Shown here one piece after another: positions 6,631 through 14,515 of a stretch of DNA of 46,058 bases. The notes beneath the pieces are model-generated. The model saw only the letters and a program-made list of their open reading frames with translations, was not told the origin of the DNA and searched no databases. A program made the translations under genes and the position numbers. This stretch comes from a virus. Within the stretch, counting starts at the first letter, position 1. Each line of letters begins with the position of its first letter. The stretch covers positions 1-46,058 of IMG/VR virus record IMGVR_UViG_3300001533_000950; one strand, written 5' to 3'.

Positions 6631-6724
6631 GATCTGCATCCGGCACATGGACGCACCCGGACACTGGGAGCGGATGAACGGGTGGCACCCGGTCTACGAC
6701 ACGCTCCAGGCACTCGGCGAGCCG

Positions 6725-6772
6725 ACGATCCCAGCGCGGAGAAAGAACACGATCCCAGCGCGGAGAAAGAAC
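6725..6772 (+). repeat. 24-bp perfect tandem duplication, in phase
   Basis: Two adjacent identical 24-bp units (6725-6748 and 6749-6772) coding TIPARRKN twice. They lie 95 bp after the frameshifting duplication. Confidence 0.95.
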
Positions 6773-6876
6773 GAAGTCTGGTGGCGTGAGTTCCAGGGCG
6801 GGCGGCTGATGCTCAACCCGGCCCGGTACGCTGTCCAGGTTGCGGGCGTGACTGTGCCTGCGATGGACTTCGTGAC

Positions 6877-7545
6877 TTAAGGTGGAAGATCTGAAGGATC
6901 TTCTACTTCAATGTCATAGTCGTAGGGCGCTGTTGCCTTGGGTTCGATCTTTCGTTTGGTCTTGCGCCGAGAAGAGATAGAACGTTCAGCCTTTTCGCTT
7001 ACGTTCTTGACCTTCTCGGCTTCAGACACAAGAAGATTGAACGTGTTTTGATTGACGTTCAGCCCTCCAGGGACAACCCCATCTGGAAGGCGATCTTCTG
7101 GAGGATTGAGCACAAGGTTCTCATTCATTGGCTTGATCCAATCATGAGACACCTTGAGGAGTTTTATCAGGGTTGTTGTTGAGGTTTCAGCTAGGATTTC
7201 GGGGTCAGATAGCCGGCGCTCGATCTCTTTCAGAACAACATCAATGATTCCGTAGTATTTGTTGGCGTAGACTGCGAGGTTCTTTGCGACGCCAGACATC
7301 AGGATGATAGCGATGCGGCGCCTTTCCCGACGCAATGTTGCTGAGATCTTGTCAGCAGGAGCGTCGAGCACCTTTGCGATCTTGTCAACGGACGAGCCTT
7401 CTGCGACGAGAGCGCCTATCTGTTTCAGTAGGTCTTCGTCTACAAATTGCTCATTCATTGGTGCGATGTTTTGTTTATTCGGCAGATCGCCGCCGGCAAC
7501 GAGCAGAGACAAGACATCGTTTGATAGATGATTATTTTCTCTCAT
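6877..7545 (-). CDS. HTH protein, putative small terminase subunit
   Basis: 222 aa from the ATG at 7545. The open frame reaches 7728, but that part lies over the oppositely oriented helicase gene. The ribosome site is weak, so the start is uncertain. Near residues 35-70 an HTH-like segment is seen (EDLLKQIGALVAEGSSVDK, then IAKVLDAPADKISATLRRE). A long helical part follows (KNLAVYANKYYGIIDVVLKE, LSDPEILAETSTTTLIKLL) and then a basic tail (SSRRKTKRKIEP). HTH, then oligomerising helices and a variable tail is how small terminase subunits are built. The large subunit is encoded at 15592, on the other strand. A DNA-binding regulator is the alternative. Its stop overlaps that of the broken gene on the plus strand. 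Confidence 0.45.
   Translation of the reverse strand: MRENNHLSNDVLSLLVAGGDLPNKQNIAPMNEQFVDEDLLKQIGALVAEGSSVDKIAKVLDAPADKISATLRRERRRIAIILMSGVAKNLAVYANKYYGIIDVVLKEIERRLSDPEILAETSTTTLIKLLKVSHDWIKPMNENLVLNPPEDRLPDGVVPGGLNVNQNTFNLLVSEAEKVKNVSEKAERSISSRRKTKRKIEPKATAPYDYDIEVEDPSDLPP
6882..6912 (+). terminator. hairpin at the convergent gene ends, possible terminator
   Basis: GTGGAAGATC (6882-6891), loop TGAAG, GATCTTCTAC (6897-6906): a 10-bp stem with one G-U pair, two bases after the plus-strand stop. The T tract is weak. It lies inside the last codons of the minus-strand gene that ends at 6877, so it could serve plus-strand transcripts only. Confidence 0.35.
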
Positions 7546-7575
7546 AGGATGATCGTAACACATGGAGAAACAGGC

Positions 7576-9264
7576 ATGAAACTCATTCTTGACCAAGCGA
7601 GGCGCAGAGCTATAGCAGAGAGGTGCAACGAAACTTACATGCTGCGCTCTTGGCTGCGAGACGTCCATGGATGCAAGTTCAAGGGAGGGTATTGGGAGTT
7701 CCCCCTCGATCTTGACATCCTGAATCACATTTCAACCTCAATAAAGCACTACGGCGCCGAAGTGACGATGACTCCTGAAATGGCGCAATGGTACAAAAAA
7801 GAAACAGAAGCCCGGACAATTCTTGAGCAGGCCAGAAACGGCGGAATCGAAGCTAAGATGCATGTCGAATGGAAACACAAGCCATTCCCTCATCAGGTTG
7901 ACGGAGTTGAATGGCTCATCGCTTCTGACTGGTGTATGTTGCTAGACGATATGGGGTTAGGGAAAACGGCACAAGCTATTACTGCTGCTAATAACCTGGA
8001 AAAGAGATCCGTAATCGTGGTGGCGTGTCCGAACACGGTCAAGGAAGTGTGGGCCGAAGAGATAGCCAAGTTTTCAACGGTTCCGGCGATGGTCCTTGTT
8101 CCGAAAGGTCCAACGAAGATTCGCAAAGAATCAATCCTTCACGTAGTCGAAAAAGCCAACGAATACGACGGCAATAGATGGATTATCGTAAACTATGAGA
8201 GTCTCAGGTTCTTCTCGGATGCGTTTCTCAAGGCGACAGATGGCGCAATCCTCATTTGCGACGAAGCTCACAGGCTCAAAAACGCAAGAGCCAAAGTGAC
8301 TAAAATCGTCGAAGCCAGCACGCCAAGAAAGCTCTGGTTGCTAACAGGAACACCTATTGCGAACCGAGCGGAAGACCTGTGGAGCCTCATGAACATCGTG
8401 CGGCCGGGCTTGGCTGGGTTCTACTGGTACGATTTCGAGCGTAACTACATCATTCGCAACAAGTTCGGAGGTATTAGCCGGTATCAGAATCTTGGGTTTC
8501 TTGCCGACAAGCTCTCCAGAGTGAGCCTTGGGCGCAAGAAAGAAAACTGCATCGACTTGCCAGACAAGCTATTCGAGAAAAGGATAGTGGAGCTATCTCC
8601 TACAGAGAAGAAGACTTACAAGCGAATGAAGGATAGCATGCGTACCTGGCTTGAAGATGACGTATCAGAACCTCCCACGATTTCGCAAACGGCAGAGTTC
8701 ACTACTCGATTCATCAGGCTTCGGCAGATTACTGATGGACTGGTGAGCGAGGGCGGGGATGGACAAAAAAGCTGGTCGAAGGAATTGACGAAGATCTCAG
8801 AAGCGATCCAAGCGTGGGAAGATTCCGGCCGGCGCCGCTGCGTCATGTGGTTCCAGTACGTCGATGTTCTCAAAAAGGCAGCTGAGATGCTCAGGCGCGC
8901 CCAGGTGGGCCTAATTCACGGGGGTGTGACCACTGCATCTCGGAAAGAGGAGATCGTGCAGTGGGCGGCACGTGACGAGTCCATTCTCCTATGTCAGATG
9001 GACACCGCTGGCGTCGGGCTGAACCTACAAGCCGGAGACCTTCAAATCTTTGTCGATCTACCATTGACACCTATGCAACGGCACCAGTGCATAGATAGAT
9101 TACACCGAATCGGGCAACAAAATAGTGTCACGATCGTTGACATAATTGCAAAAGAAACGGTCGATGAAAAGATACTAGCAACGCTGGCCAAAAAGATCGA
9201 CATTGCGAATTATGTAGAGAGCAAAAGTTACGGCTTGAATGCCATGAAGGATATGGTAAAATAG
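7576..9264 (+). CDS. SNF2/SWI2-family superfamily II helicase
   Basis: 562 aa. ATG 7576 with GGAGAAA upstream is preferred to in-frame starts at 7528 and 7549, which have no site. All main motifs are visible: Q/entry PHQVDGVEWL (105-114), Walker A DDMGLGKT (124-131), DEAH (229-232), TGTP (257-260), and late motifs DTAGVGLNLQAGD, then HQCIDRLHRIGQ near 507-518. The first 95 residues resemble the HARP/substrate-recognition lead seen in SMARCAL1-like proteins (GCKFKGGYWEFPLD). Phage members are usually placed with replication and recombination genes and may remodel forks. It begins the plus-strand nuclease operon and stands back to back with the small-terminase-like gene, about 30 bp apart. Confidence 0.92.
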   Translation: MKLILDQARRRAIAERCNETYMLRSWLRDVHGCKFKGGYWEFPLDLDILNHISTSIKHYGAEVTMTPEMAQWYKKETEARTILEQARNGGIEAKMHVEWKHKPFPHQVDGVEWLIASDWCMLLDDMGLGKTAQAITAANNLEKRSVIVVACPNTVKEVWAEEIAKFSTVPAMVLVPKGPTKIRKESILHVVEKANEYDGNRWIIVNYESLRFFSDAFLKATDGAILICDEAHRLKNARAKVTKIVEASTPRKLWLLTGTPIANRAEDLWSLMNIVRPGLAGFYWYDFERNYIIRNKFGGISRYQNLGFLADKLSRVSLGRKKENCIDLPDKLFEKRIVELSPTEKKTYKRMKDSMRTWLEDDVSEPPTISQTAEFTTRFIRLRQITDGLVSEGGDGQKSWSKELTKISEAIQAWEDSGRRRCVMWFQYVDVLKKAAEMLRRAQVGLIHGGVTTASRKEEIVQWAARDESILLCQMDTAGVGLNLQAGDLQIFVDLPLTPMQRHQCIDRLHRIGQQNSVTIVDIIAKETVDEKILATLAKKIDIANYVESKSYGLNAMKDMVK

Positions 9265-9285
9265 GCCACAGAAAGGAGGGCAAAA

Positions 9286-10080
9286 GTGGAGCCGATTGAC
9301 GACAAAGAAAGGGAAGAAATGAGGAACTTTCCTGTTGTTGATTCTTCTTTAGCTTTGGAGAGCTTGAAGGTGTGTATCGGCTTGTTGGGCCGGGCTGACT
9401 TCTTGACCGGATCGTATCATTGGCCTGGAGACTTGATCTATCCAGACGAGAGGCTCGTTGTCTTTGTTGATTCGTGCTACTGGCACAACTGCCCGAAGCA
9501 CACGTTCAAGCAGACTCCATGGGTCAAGTTTCGTATCAAGCGAGCCCTTTCGAAGCGCAGTTTGATAGAAGACAACCTGAAATCGGTAGACTGGACAGTC
9601 TACTCCGCTCTCGATTGCGAGGTCAAAGCGGATCCGCAGTCTTACGCTGCTGAGATCGTTTCTATCTTAGACTCATGCAAAAGAAAAAAGGGAAACGCCG
9701 CTGCGTCCATGAATGATCTTGACCTTGCCAATCTGGCGAGAATCGACGCAGCAAGCAGGGTCAACGACAAAGCATGGCGAGAGTTCGTCTACCACATTGC
9801 AGAGTTATATCGGCTTCCTCGCAAGGGCAGCAAGTTCGAGGTGGAGCGCCATTTCATTGAAGAGAAGGGATGGAAGAGGTCAGCCTTTGAAACGATATGG
9901 AATTGTGCATTCCATCATGAGGTGATTGCAAGGGTGAATATGGCATGGGCAACAGGTCCGCTCCATGATGCATGCATGGTAGACTGTGGCCACAGACCAA
10001 GAAAGGATAGGAATTATGACTTATCTGGCACGGATAAAGGACCTAGAGACCAGCGAGGTGTGGAAAGATTTGGAGGGTGA
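9286..10080 (+). CDS. Vsr-like PD-(D/E)xK endonuclease
   Basis: 264 aa, GTG start with GAAAGGAGGG at ideal spacing. The N-terminal domain matches very-short-patch-repair (Vsr) style nucleases: GD at 48-49 after the first turn, VVFVDSCYWHNCPKH at 58-72 (family pattern 'a.FvdGcFWHgC..H'), then WVKFRIKRALSKRSLIEDNLKSVDWTV in place of the 'K...N..RD......L...GW' helix. The C-terminal 130 residues are unrecognised (helical, with YHIAELYRLP). Vsr cuts at T:G mismatches; this relative lies next to an SNF2 helicase, a place where many phages have a VRR-NUC nuclease, so a role in junction or replication-intermediate cutting is likely. It overlaps the next gene by 65 bp. Confidence 0.7.
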   Translation: MEPIDDKEREEMRNFPVVDSSLALESLKVCIGLLGRADFLTGSYHWPGDLIYPDERLVVFVDSCYWHNCPKHTFKQTPWVKFRIKRALSKRSLIEDNLKSVDWTVYSALDCEVKADPQSYAAEIVSILDSCKRKKGNAAASMNDLDLANLARIDAASRVNDKAWREFVYHIAELYRLPRKGSKFEVERHFIEEKGWKRSAFETIWNCAFHHEVIARVNMAWATGPLHDACMVDCGHRPRKDRNYDLSGTDKGPRDQRGVERFGG

Positions 10081-10990
10081 CGAGCCATGCAAGGATCAAA
10101 CGGTATACTCCTCCAGCCGCCTGAGTAGCTGTGATTGCTTGTGGGCGTACAAGCTTCAGTACGTTGACATGATCGAGCCTCGGTCACGAAACTTCTCTTC
10201 AAGCGTGGGTACGATCCTGCACAAATCAATTGCTACAGCTCACGCCACGAATAAGCTCGGGGACTGGGGAGACATCTTCGATGAAACGTGGTCAGAAGAG
10301 ATCGACCGCAGCGAAGAATCGAATCTACCTTGGTCTGCCGATGTCACAGACGAAGAAATGACAAAATCGAGGGATGATGCGCTGAAAGTCTTGGGCAACT
10401 ACATCGAGAGGAATAGATCGGAAACCATCATCGGGGTCGAGATGCCGTTCTACTCTGTGCTCAAACATCCCAATACTGGGACTCGGTATCGGTTTACTGG
10501 CACGGTCGATCAGTTGCGGGTTGGGCCGAACGGAGGGATCTGGATCCCTGATCTCAAATACTGGAAAACCCCACCTCCGGAGGCATATCTATCGGTCGCC
10601 AAGGCGCCAACAACGTACGGACTGGCTCTGAAGCACGCGACGTTCGAAACCAACGACGGCGATCTCAGGCGTTTCGATTGTTATCCTGAGAGATTGAGCT
10701 GGTACATGCTTCGCAACCTGCTACCTTACAAACGCAAGGTGAAGAAAGCAGGGTTGGTTTTCGAAAAGGGCGATCTCCGTGGTGAGCCAGATATAGAAAT
10801 ACACCGAAGCCCAGCAGAGTACGATGACCGACTCACCAAGATATTCAGGTTGATTCAGATCATTCGCATGAACCTGTTCGTTGAGCAAGAAAGCCCGACG
10901 AAATGCACGATGTGCAAAATGAGTCATGCTTGTACCGTGAAGCACCTGGGATTCGAGGATGCGTTCTCGATCTCAGACAACGGCAACTAA
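10016..10990 (+). CDS. Cas4/RecB-like PD-(D/E)xK exonuclease with Cys cluster
   Basis: 324 aa. ATG 10016 has AAAGGATAGGA upstream, inside the end of the Vsr-like gene. RecB-nuclease motifs: a Cys pair SCDC (38-41), GTILHK (65-70, His of motif I), E142 in the middle strand, TGTVDQL (161-167, motif II Asp165), PDLKYWK (178-184, D-x-K motif III) and a final Cys set CTMCKMSHAC. The first and last Cys sets would hold an Fe-S cluster, as in Cas4 and AddB. Such phage proteins are thought to process double-strand ends for recombination. It is followed 14 bp later by the SSB-like gene, consistent with an end-resection and strand-binding pair. Confidence 0.82.
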   Translation: MTYLARIKDLETSEVWKDLEGDEPCKDQTVYSSSRLSSCDCLWAYKLQYVDMIEPRSRNFSSSVGTILHKSIATAHATNKLGDWGDIFDETWSEEIDRSEESNLPWSADVTDEEMTKSRDDALKVLGNYIERNRSETIIGVEMPFYSVLKHPNTGTRYRFTGTVDQLRVGPNGGIWIPDLKYWKTPPPEAYLSVAKAPTTYGLALKHATFETNDGDLRRFDCYPERLSWYMLRNLLPYKRKVKKAGLVFEKGDLRGEPDIEIHRSPAEYDDRLTKIFRLIQIIRMNLFVEQESPTKCTMCKMSHACTVKHLGFEDAFSISDNGN

Positions 10991-11004
10991 AACGGAGGTG
11001 TTCC

Positions 11005-11820
11005 ATGGCAGAGACCAAGGTTCAGAAGACGAAGCCGATGTCAGTGTCCCCTGCGTACGATTCCATGTGGGATGATCCTGTGGAAGATTTCATCGGACCT
11101 AAGATCCCGATGCTGAAGGCAGCACAAGGCGGCACCGAAAACATGCCGCTTGAGGCCAAGGAGGGAGAGTTTTTTAATACGGCTACAGGGGAAGTGTATC
11201 AGAACCCTGCCGTCCTGATGCTCTACATCGGAAAGCCCAGGCAGGCTCTCTATAAACCGTATCAGGTGGGAGTCAAGAAACCTCTGACGTGTAGCTCAAG
11301 CGACGGCATCATGCCGGACGGCGGAGACGGTATGCTTCCAGGTCCGTGCCGGAAGAAGGTTGGCGGAAGGTGGATCGACGCTTGCCCCAAGTGTTCGTGG
11401 GGAAACAAGAACGAGCCGCCCGAATGCACGACGCTCTACACCGCTCTTCTTTGGATCCTCGGATCGGAACAAGTGGTGGTCCATACATTCAAGCGAACCA
11501 GCGTCAAGGCTCTAAGGGCGGTTCTCACGCAGCGCAAAGCTATGTCCGAGAAGATCGTCGATAAAGACAGCCCCGACATCCACCCAAAGTTTTTGGCGCC
11601 CGTAAAGATGTACACTGAGCGACGGGCGAACTATCACGAAGTCAAGCTGGAACTCCTCCTGGACGAAGGAAGCCGCGTGCCGGCCGACTACGCTAGGAAC
11701 GTAATGGAGCTTACCAAGGGATTCGTCGAGCAGCTCGACTCGATGTCTACGGCTGAGATTACCGAAACCGAAGCAGAAGTGGTTGGCGTGCAGGTCAATC
11801 CTGATGAAGCCCCGTATTGA
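11005..11820 (+). CDS. zinc-binding protein, putative phage SSB-like protein
   Basis: 271 aa, ATG with CGGAGGTG upstream. The middle part has LTCSSSDGIMPD, then GPCRKK, then DACPKCSWG, PPEC: a four-to-five Cys zinc knuckle. It is followed by strands 'TLYTALLWILGSEQVVVHTFKRTSVKALRAVL', the pattern of phage proteins often labelled single-strand binding or DUF-type recombination partner. The tail is very acidic (TAEITETEAEVVGVQVNPDE), as SSB tails are. Placed directly after the Cas4/RecB-like nuclease. The assignment rests on layout and context rather than a diagnostic motif. Confidence 0.5.
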   Translation: MAETKVQKTKPMSVSPAYDSMWDDPVEDFIGPKIPMLKAAQGGTENMPLEAKEGEFFNTATGEVYQNPAVLMLYIGKPRQALYKPYQVGVKKPLTCSSSDGIMPDGGDGMLPGPCRKKVGGRWIDACPKCSWGNKNEPPECTTLYTALLWILGSEQVVVHTFKRTSVKALRAVLTQRKAMSEKIVDKDSPDIHPKFLAPVKMYTERRANYHEVKLELLLDEGSRVPADYARNVMELTKGFVEQLDSMSTAEITETEAEVVGVQVNPDEAPY

Positions 11821-11838
11821 TTTCGGAGGAACCAACAA

Positions 11839-12528
11839 ATGAAAAGTAGCCGAATCGACGAGAATCGGCTGTTTTCATGGGGCGCGGTAGGCAATCCCTT
11901 CCGCGCCCTTGATTACAAGCCAAAGATGTTTTGCGGCATAGACGAACTGTCCAAGGTAGACAAAGATCGAGAGATTCTCATCATCTGCGAGACTACTCAT
12001 CAATCGGTTTGCCTCGGTGCATGGATAATGTGGGTTCTTGGCAAGAGCGGATTCGCTAGTTGGGTTTCATTTCATGGTACGGATCACAACAACCTGAACC
12101 TAGAAGATCCAGGTTCAATGGTAACCGTCGGCATACCCATAGATACCATGGAACTTATCGACGCAAGCAACTTCGGGTGGAAGATGTTTGCTTGCCCTAC
12201 GACCGAAACATTCAGAGCGATGAAGTACATATCAAAAGCTATCAGATTCATGGATCATATTTGCTCTGTTCCGTGGGCCAGGATCTTGCTTCCGATGCGG
12301 CATATACCAGGCCAGTATTTCCAACGAACCACGGGCCATGGCGGGTATGATGCCATTGTCGAGGCGGCCGGCGCCACGAACGATGTTCATCCAGTTATGA
12401 GGAGGAAGGTTCGCAGATGGCTGAAAACTCACATGGCGAAAGATCAGCTCAACTACCTGAATGCACTTATGAATACCCGCAGCCGGGATGAGGCAGATGT
12501 CCTAATAGATCTGATCGAATCTGTGTGA
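11839..12528 (+). CDS. hypothetical protein
   Basis: 229 aa, ATG with CGGAGGAACC upstream. Rossmann-like start: strand DREILIICET, helix QSVCLGAWIMWVLG, strand WVSFHGTD, strand MVTVGIPID, strand WKMFACPT. These suggest an alpha/beta nucleotide-binding fold without a P-loop. The C-terminal half is basic and helical (VMRRKVRRWLKTHMAKDQLNYL). I do not recognise the family. It is the last gene of the plus-strand DNA-metabolism operon and is followed by a hairpin inside the opposing gene. Confidence 0.6.
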   Translation: MKSSRIDENRLFSWGAVGNPFRALDYKPKMFCGIDELSKVDKDREILIICETTHQSVCLGAWIMWVLGKSGFASWVSFHGTDHNNLNLEDPGSMVTVGIPIDTMELIDASNFGWKMFACPTTETFRAMKYISKAIRFMDHICSVPWARILLPMRHIPGQYFQRTTGHGGYDAIVEAAGATNDVHPVMRRKVRRWLKTHMAKDQLNYLNALMNTRSRDEADVLIDLIESV

Positions 12529-12529
12529 A

Positions 12530-13969
12530 TCAATACGGAGTAGGCTCGTAATAGGAATCCTGAGATCTGCCGGCGTCTACCAGGATTCCTATTTCTTTCC
12601 AGCATCTTCCGTCTCTCGTCCTGGCACTGACGAACCCTCTTTCATGAAGTTCATGTGATAGCTTGTTCGACGCCAAAGGTTTGTGGCCAGTATCCTCACA
12701 CCATTTCCTATACCTGGCGTAGACTATATCCTTCGTCACTTCATTGCCACCCACTACAACCAAGCAATCGTCCACGAACATCTGTATGATGTCCTGGTCA
12801 GCCTTATATTGATCGGTCGCGTCTTCTATCTCCATCGCAAGCCTCATCTTGCATTTCCCGCCTTGCCACTTCAGGCATCCTTCTATCATCCAATTCAGAA
12901 TACCGGAGCTTTCAGAGAGTAGAGATTCGTCCAGGTCAGGAACTTCGTTCTCTTTGTCTACTTTGAACCTGAAAGGGATCATCCTTATCCTGGTCCAAAT
13001 TGCTTGCTCCATGCTCTTGATGCCGGGCTTGTGGTTTGTTGCCAAGAACAGAGTAAACTTTGGGGTGAACTCGAAGAACTCTTTGTGAAGGAATCGCGCC
13101 GTTATCTTTCTGTCACCTGTGACTGATTTCACTAGAGACTCAGCCAGGTACGCCGATGCGTCTGACTCAGATGCTGTTACAAGCCGCTTGTCGTGGAGCA
13201 TTGCTATGTCGTTGGGTATCGAGACGCTGGTTCTCTGCATGAGCGTGGAGGCCGGGACAACAGCGGAGTAGTTTCCTATGATTTCAGACAGAGTATCGAG
13301 GAACACAGATTTCCCATTCATACCCGATCCGTGCAGGATGAATATGCATCTCTCCGATGTCAGGCCGGTTATGGAATATCCAACGATAAGCTGCAACGAG
13401 CTAATCATGGATTTGTTTTCGAGCATGATCTCATCGAGAAACTTCATCCACTTCGAGCACTTGGCAGATTCGTCGAACGATACATTGGCAAGATTGGTTA
13501 TCATGTCTTCTGGATTATGAGGCAAAAGCTGGCCAGTGCGGAGATCCACGGTTCCATTGAGACAGTTGAACTTGAAAGGGTCTGGATTGAACTGGTCGTT
13601 TTGTATGAGAATCTGCTTGTTGGCCACGGCAAGAGACAGAATCGACATAATCTTAGATGCGGACTGCGATGTCTTTGCCCAACTGAATATCTTCTTGGCT
13701 TCTTCTTCGTCACTCGCGTTCTGAGCTTCAGCCATGATAGACAGGGCAGTATTGCAAGCTAACTCGATAGCGGTTTCTTGCGAGAGAATCCAACGCTTAC
13801 CGTCATAGCACCACCAACCGCTCTTGGGAGAGAACCTAACAATATGTCCATACAGATCTACAAATCTGTATGAATTGCCTAGATCTGTGCATGGGTGGGA
13901 TGTTGCCACGTCACGATCTTTCTTTGCTAGTCGTTTTCTTCTGGATACGGAATCGGTTCGTCTGACCAT
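12530..13969 (-). CDS. P4/D5-type replicative helicase (phage/plasmid primase-helicase C-terminal part)
   Basis: 479 aa, ATG with AGAAGGAGA upstream, starting inside the gene before it. The order fits D5_N plus superfamily III helicase: CLNGTVDLRTGQLLPHNPEDMI at 136-157 (a hallmark of D5/P4 proteins), FDESAKCSKWMKFLDEIM (165-182), Walker A HGSGMNGKS at 213-221, then KRLVTASESD (Walker B region), FTLFLATNHKP (sensor) and WTRIRMIPF. A C-terminal winged-helix-like part follows. There is no TOPRIM or AEP primase domain; a separate CHC2 protein lies upstream in the same operon at 14870-15409. It likely acts as the replication helicase at the origin. Confidence 0.92.
   Translation of the reverse strand: MVRRTDSVSRRKRLAKKDRDVATSHPCTDLGNSYRFVDLYGHIVRFSPKSGWWCYDGKRWILSQETAIELACNTALSIMAEAQNASDEEEAKKIFSWAKTSQSASKIMSILSLAVANKQILIQNDQFNPDPFKFNCLNGTVDLRTGQLLPHNPEDMITNLANVSFDESAKCSKWMKFLDEIMLENKSMISSLQLIVGYSITGLTSERCIFILHGSGMNGKSVFLDTLSEIIGNYSAVVPASTLMQRTSVSIPNDIAMLHDKRLVTASESDASAYLAESLVKSVTGDRKITARFLHKEFFEFTPKFTLFLATNHKPGIKSMEQAIWTRIRMIPFRFKVDKENEVPDLDESLLSESSGILNWMIEGCLKWQGGKCKMRLAMEIEDATDQYKADQDIIQMFVDDCLVVVGGNEVTKDIVYARYRKWCEDTGHKPLASNKLSHELHERGFVSARTRDGRCWKEIGILVDAGRSQDSYYEPTPY
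12550..12600 (+). terminator. terminator hairpin placed inside the opposing helicase gene
   Basis: AATAGGAATCCT (12550-12561) pairs perfectly with AGGATTCCTATT (12582-12593), loop 20 nt, followed on the plus strand by the T-rich TCTTTCC. It starts 22 bases after the stop of the 11839-12528 gene and encodes part of the C-terminus of the minus-strand helicase. Confidence 0.55.
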
Positions 13970-14121
13970 TCTCCTTCTGGAACCCTTAGACGCATGTTAC
14001 GGATTTCGATGTCTCCAATCCATGACAATCCCCACGGACCTTTGGTTGGATTCGGGCCTGGGCCAACAGCTCGATACCAATACCAACCTGAAACCTTCGG
14101 CCTCTCTGTCGTCGCTCTCAT
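13927..14121 (-). CDS. hypothetical small protein, Trp-rich
   Basis: 64 aa, ATG with TTAGGAAA upstream, overlapping the helicase start by 43 bases and carrying that gene's ribosome site. Sequence: MRATTERPKVSGWYWYRAVG, then PTKGPWGLSWIGDIEI, then an acidic tail PIPYPEEND. It resembles short phage proteins of the 'GWYWYR / W.G..EI' kind with no known role. Real-gene support is the site and the overlap layout. Confidence 0.6.
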   Translation of the reverse strand: MRATTERPKVSGWYWYRAVGPGPNPTKGPWGLSWIGDIEIRNMRLRVPEGEWSDEPIPYPEEND

Positions 14122-14137
14122 TTCCTAAGCCTCCAAC

Positions 14138-14174
14138 GCAGCGGGAGCGAAGAGGGTTTCCTCGCTCCCGCTGC
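14138..14174. other. perfect 13-bp inverted repeat between two minus-strand genes
   Basis: GCAGCGGGAGCGA (14138-14150) and TCGCTCCCGCTGC (14162-14174), 11-nt loop. No T tract on either strand, so termination is doubtful; an mRNA-stability or processing hairpin is possible. It occupies almost the whole gap between the 13927 and 14189 genes. Confidence 0.6.
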
Positions 14175-14188
14175 TTGCCGATGACCCT

Positions 14189-14515
14189 CTACGATTCTCT
14201 TTCCAGTTCGGGGGCTTCCTCGTTATCATCCGAAGAGACATCAGAATCCTCCACGAACGATCCGGCCCAGTCCATGGATTCTTTGCTCTTTTTCCCGCGA
14301 GGGGAAAACACCTTGCGAAGATTCTCGTCTTCCAGGACGACCTGCTCCCTGGTCTTCACGTTGAATACGAGCCATGCGTATTCTCCAACCTGGGTATCTC
14401 CCTTGGGCAAATGAACCGTCATAGGGTACTTCAGGCGGATACCTCTCCAATCGCTCGTTGACTTCTTCGAGAGGGCAATTGGCTTAGCATCATTGGGGTT
14501 GGACTTACGAGGCAT
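14189..14515 (-). CDS. hypothetical protein with acidic tail
   Basis: 108 aa, ATG with GAAGGAGAAA upstream, overlapping the previous gene by 11 bases. Basic, probably disordered N-terminus (PRKSNPNDAKPIALSKK), a beta-type middle (WRGIRLKYPMTVHLPKG, VGEYAWLVFNVKTREQVVLE) and a strongly acidic Ser-rich end (DVSSDDNEEAPELERES). No family is recognised. Part of the minus-strand replication set. Confidence 0.6.
   Translation of the reverse strand: MPRKSNPNDAKPIALSKKSTSDWRGIRLKYPMTVHLPKGDTQVGEYAWLVFNVKTREQVVLEDENLRKVFSPRGKKSKESMDWAGSFVEDSDVSSDDNEEAPELERES

Larger units (their letters stand above)
5844..6880 (+). pseudogene. broken gene of unknown function (amber codon plus 20-bp tandem duplication)
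   Basis: The reading frame from ATG 5844 (strong CGGAGGAGG site) runs 25 codons to TAG at 5919-5921. It then continues open in the same frame as a clearly protein-like sequence (GGHIKPGATVLRNFG, LEACYRGVYWEPDRSWCEYV). Near 6610 a perfect 20-bp tandem duplication (6591-6610, 6611-6630) shifts the frame. Removing one copy joins it to the frame that ends at 6878-6880 with PARYAVQVAGVTVPAMDFVT. A second, in-phase 24-bp duplication (6725-6772) repeats the peptide TIPARRKN. The restored product would be about 338 aa, Trp-rich, with no fold I recognise. A GTG at 5955 could restart translation but has no ribosome site. Sequencing error is the alternative for the amber codon. Confidence 0.65.
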
